From NCBI GenBank assembly GCA_943737045.1, contig CALSFV010000259.1, forward strand, positions 1 to 64,000: a stretch of 64,000 bases of DNA, written 5' to 3'. A program made the position numbers and the translations under genes. This stretch comes from Parapristionchus giblindavisi (Eukaryota > Nematoda > Chromadorea > Rhabditida > Diplogasteridae). Below, piece after piece: positions 62,737 to 64,000 of this stretch. Position 1 is the first letter of the stretch, and every line of letters begins with the position of its first letter. The notes under the pieces are model-generated. The model made no database searches and was not told where the DNA came from. It saw nothing but the letters and a program-made list of their open reading frames with translations.

Positions 62737-64000
62737 CTACAATCATTCATAGTTAATCTCCCCCTGTCTCTGCTCTCCGATGCGTGTCCCATATTAGAAT
62801 CGGTGATTGATTGGGTGGAACCCCATTCAGGATGGGAGAGAATTATGACATATAAGTGCATAAAAAGAGGATGATTGATGATAACTTAGTGAATGTATGG
62901 TCATGAACAAGAGAAGGAATAGGGGATTGTCGAAGTGATGAATGAGAACATGTTCAATAGAAGAGAAAAGAGAAAGAGTTATGAACTAAGAGTGAAGGAA
63001 AATGAAGAAGGGCAAAGAGTTACTCAGAGAGAGTGAGAGAGTGACAAAGATATCGAAAGTCGTGCATCGAAGAGATCTCTTCCTTCGTTTCTTCTAAGTA
63101 AAGACAAGACATTTGGTGTATCTCTTCTCGCGACGAAATCCTAAGTGGATTTAAGTTCCTTTCCTCTTTCAATTCTATCCCGCCAATGTTAGAATTGACT
63201 TCCGACCGGGAAACCAATCGCAAGTGCAACTTTAAATGTGTTAATGAAGGCCTGCATGGGGCATTCCCACGTCCCAATCACTATTATATGCTTGACTCTA
63301 TAAACGCATAGCGCGATGCACTAACCCAATCATATCTGTTCCAGTTGGGAGAGAAAACAACAACAAAATGAGATGATTGAATAGAAAACGGAAGAGAGGA
63401 AAAGAAGAAAAGCATAAGAAGGGAATTACATTGTAGATCATCATTGTTTGTTATGCAAGTGCATAGAATAATAAGGGTAATGTGTTCTCTCCCTCTCTCT
63501 TTATCTCTCTCTCACTCTCCCTCTCTCTCTCCCTCTCCCTCTCTCTCCTCCTCTCTCCCTCCCTCTCCCCCTATCCATCATTTCCTTCTTCCTTCTACAG
63601 TTCTTCAATACTCATTTCTACACTATGATGGATATGAGTCAAGGACATGCCTACTCCTCCTTCTTCTTCTTCTTTTTTCATCTCCATGGTCCTCCTCTCA
63701 CTCTCATAATGAACACAATGAGCTCTCGAAAGTGTCATGATCAACTTTAATGTGCTCGTCCCTCTTTGTCTCTTCTCCATTTCTCACCTTTTCCCCATTG
63801 TCGGCTAAACACGAACAATCACGTCTCGCCTATTTGGACCCATAAACAACACAAGGAATGGGACAAACAGGAGGGCTTGGACGACAGAAATACAGAGACG
63901 GCCCACGCGATCATTAATCCCCTTCTACTACAGTGTGTTCCTGTTCACTTTTGGTAAATTTTACGTTCTACAATATGCTTACCCTCCTCAAACTTTCCCA
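62737..64000. other. Upstream flank or intron of the RhoGEF gene
   Basis: No exon with convincing similarity was found. The region contains AT-rich sequence and a CT-rich low-complexity block at about 63485-63570. The missing 5' exon or exons of the RhoGEF should be here or beyond position 64000. Confidence 0.5.
63485..63570. repeat. CT-rich low-complexity tract
   Basis: CTCTCTCCCTCT-type sequence with several interruptions; translations are Ser/Leu/Pro artefacts. Confidence 0.85.

Noticed and set aside
63020..63277. Minus-strand 85-aa frame as possible RhoGEF 5' exon
   Set aside because: No similarity to RhoGEF N-termini and no in-phase donor joining to the exon at 62736.
1..64000. CRISPR arrays, bacterial operons, rRNA and tRNA genes, phage or toxin genes
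   Set aside because: None seen; the genes are intron-rich metazoan genes, and the tandem repeats are microsatellites, not spaced repeats.

Overview
The window is nuclear DNA from a multicellular eukaryote, most likely a free-living nematode. The gene set (an innexin, a neuropeptide GPCR, a PDZ-RhoGEF, a KIAA0930-type protein), very short GT-AG introns (39-60 nt) beside introns over 1 kb, and gene starts 1-16 nt after a 3' splice site all fit a nematode. Long GA/CT tracts and moderate GC recall Pristionchus-like diplogastrids, but that is an inference. I rebuilt exons by hand from splice sites, reading phase and protein-family similarity; expression was not tested.

Layout: 1-6904 is CT/GA-rich non-coding DNA. 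6920-13321 (+) is a 12-exon innexin of about 428 aa. 15297-24145 (-) holds three single-pass membrane protein genes, called A (22078-24145), B (16970-21056) and C (15297-16905). A and B are diverged tandem paralogues with signal peptides; C starts 64 nt after the stop of B, an operon-like spacing. 24911-29435 (+) is a KIAA0930/C22orf9 (DUF2045-type) homologue of about 451 aa. 29436-38710 is gene-poor and holds a foldback MITE, a decayed non-LTR retrotransposon and a GC-rich hairpin. 38722-42819 (+) is a neuropeptide Y/F-type GPCR with two possible C-terminal tails. 44514-49103 (+) is a secreted protein of about 726 aa with two von Willebrand factor A domains joined by a Thr/Ser-rich linker. 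49890-62736 (-) is a PDZ-RhoGEF (rhgf-1/ARHGEF11/12 type; PDZ, LH/RGS, C1, DH, PH) of about 1313 aa as far as seen; its 5' end was not found.

The genes do not form one pathway, but several act at the cell surface or in neurons: gap junction, peptide GPCR, Rho activation downstream of G12 and adhesion-type secreted protein. The most novel items are the A/B membrane protein family (A carries an apparent one-base frameshift and a partly DSL-like cysteine pattern), the B-C pair, a SINE-like insertion with a 12-bp target duplication inside a RhoGEF intron, and a 39-nt-arm hairpin in another RhoGEF intron.
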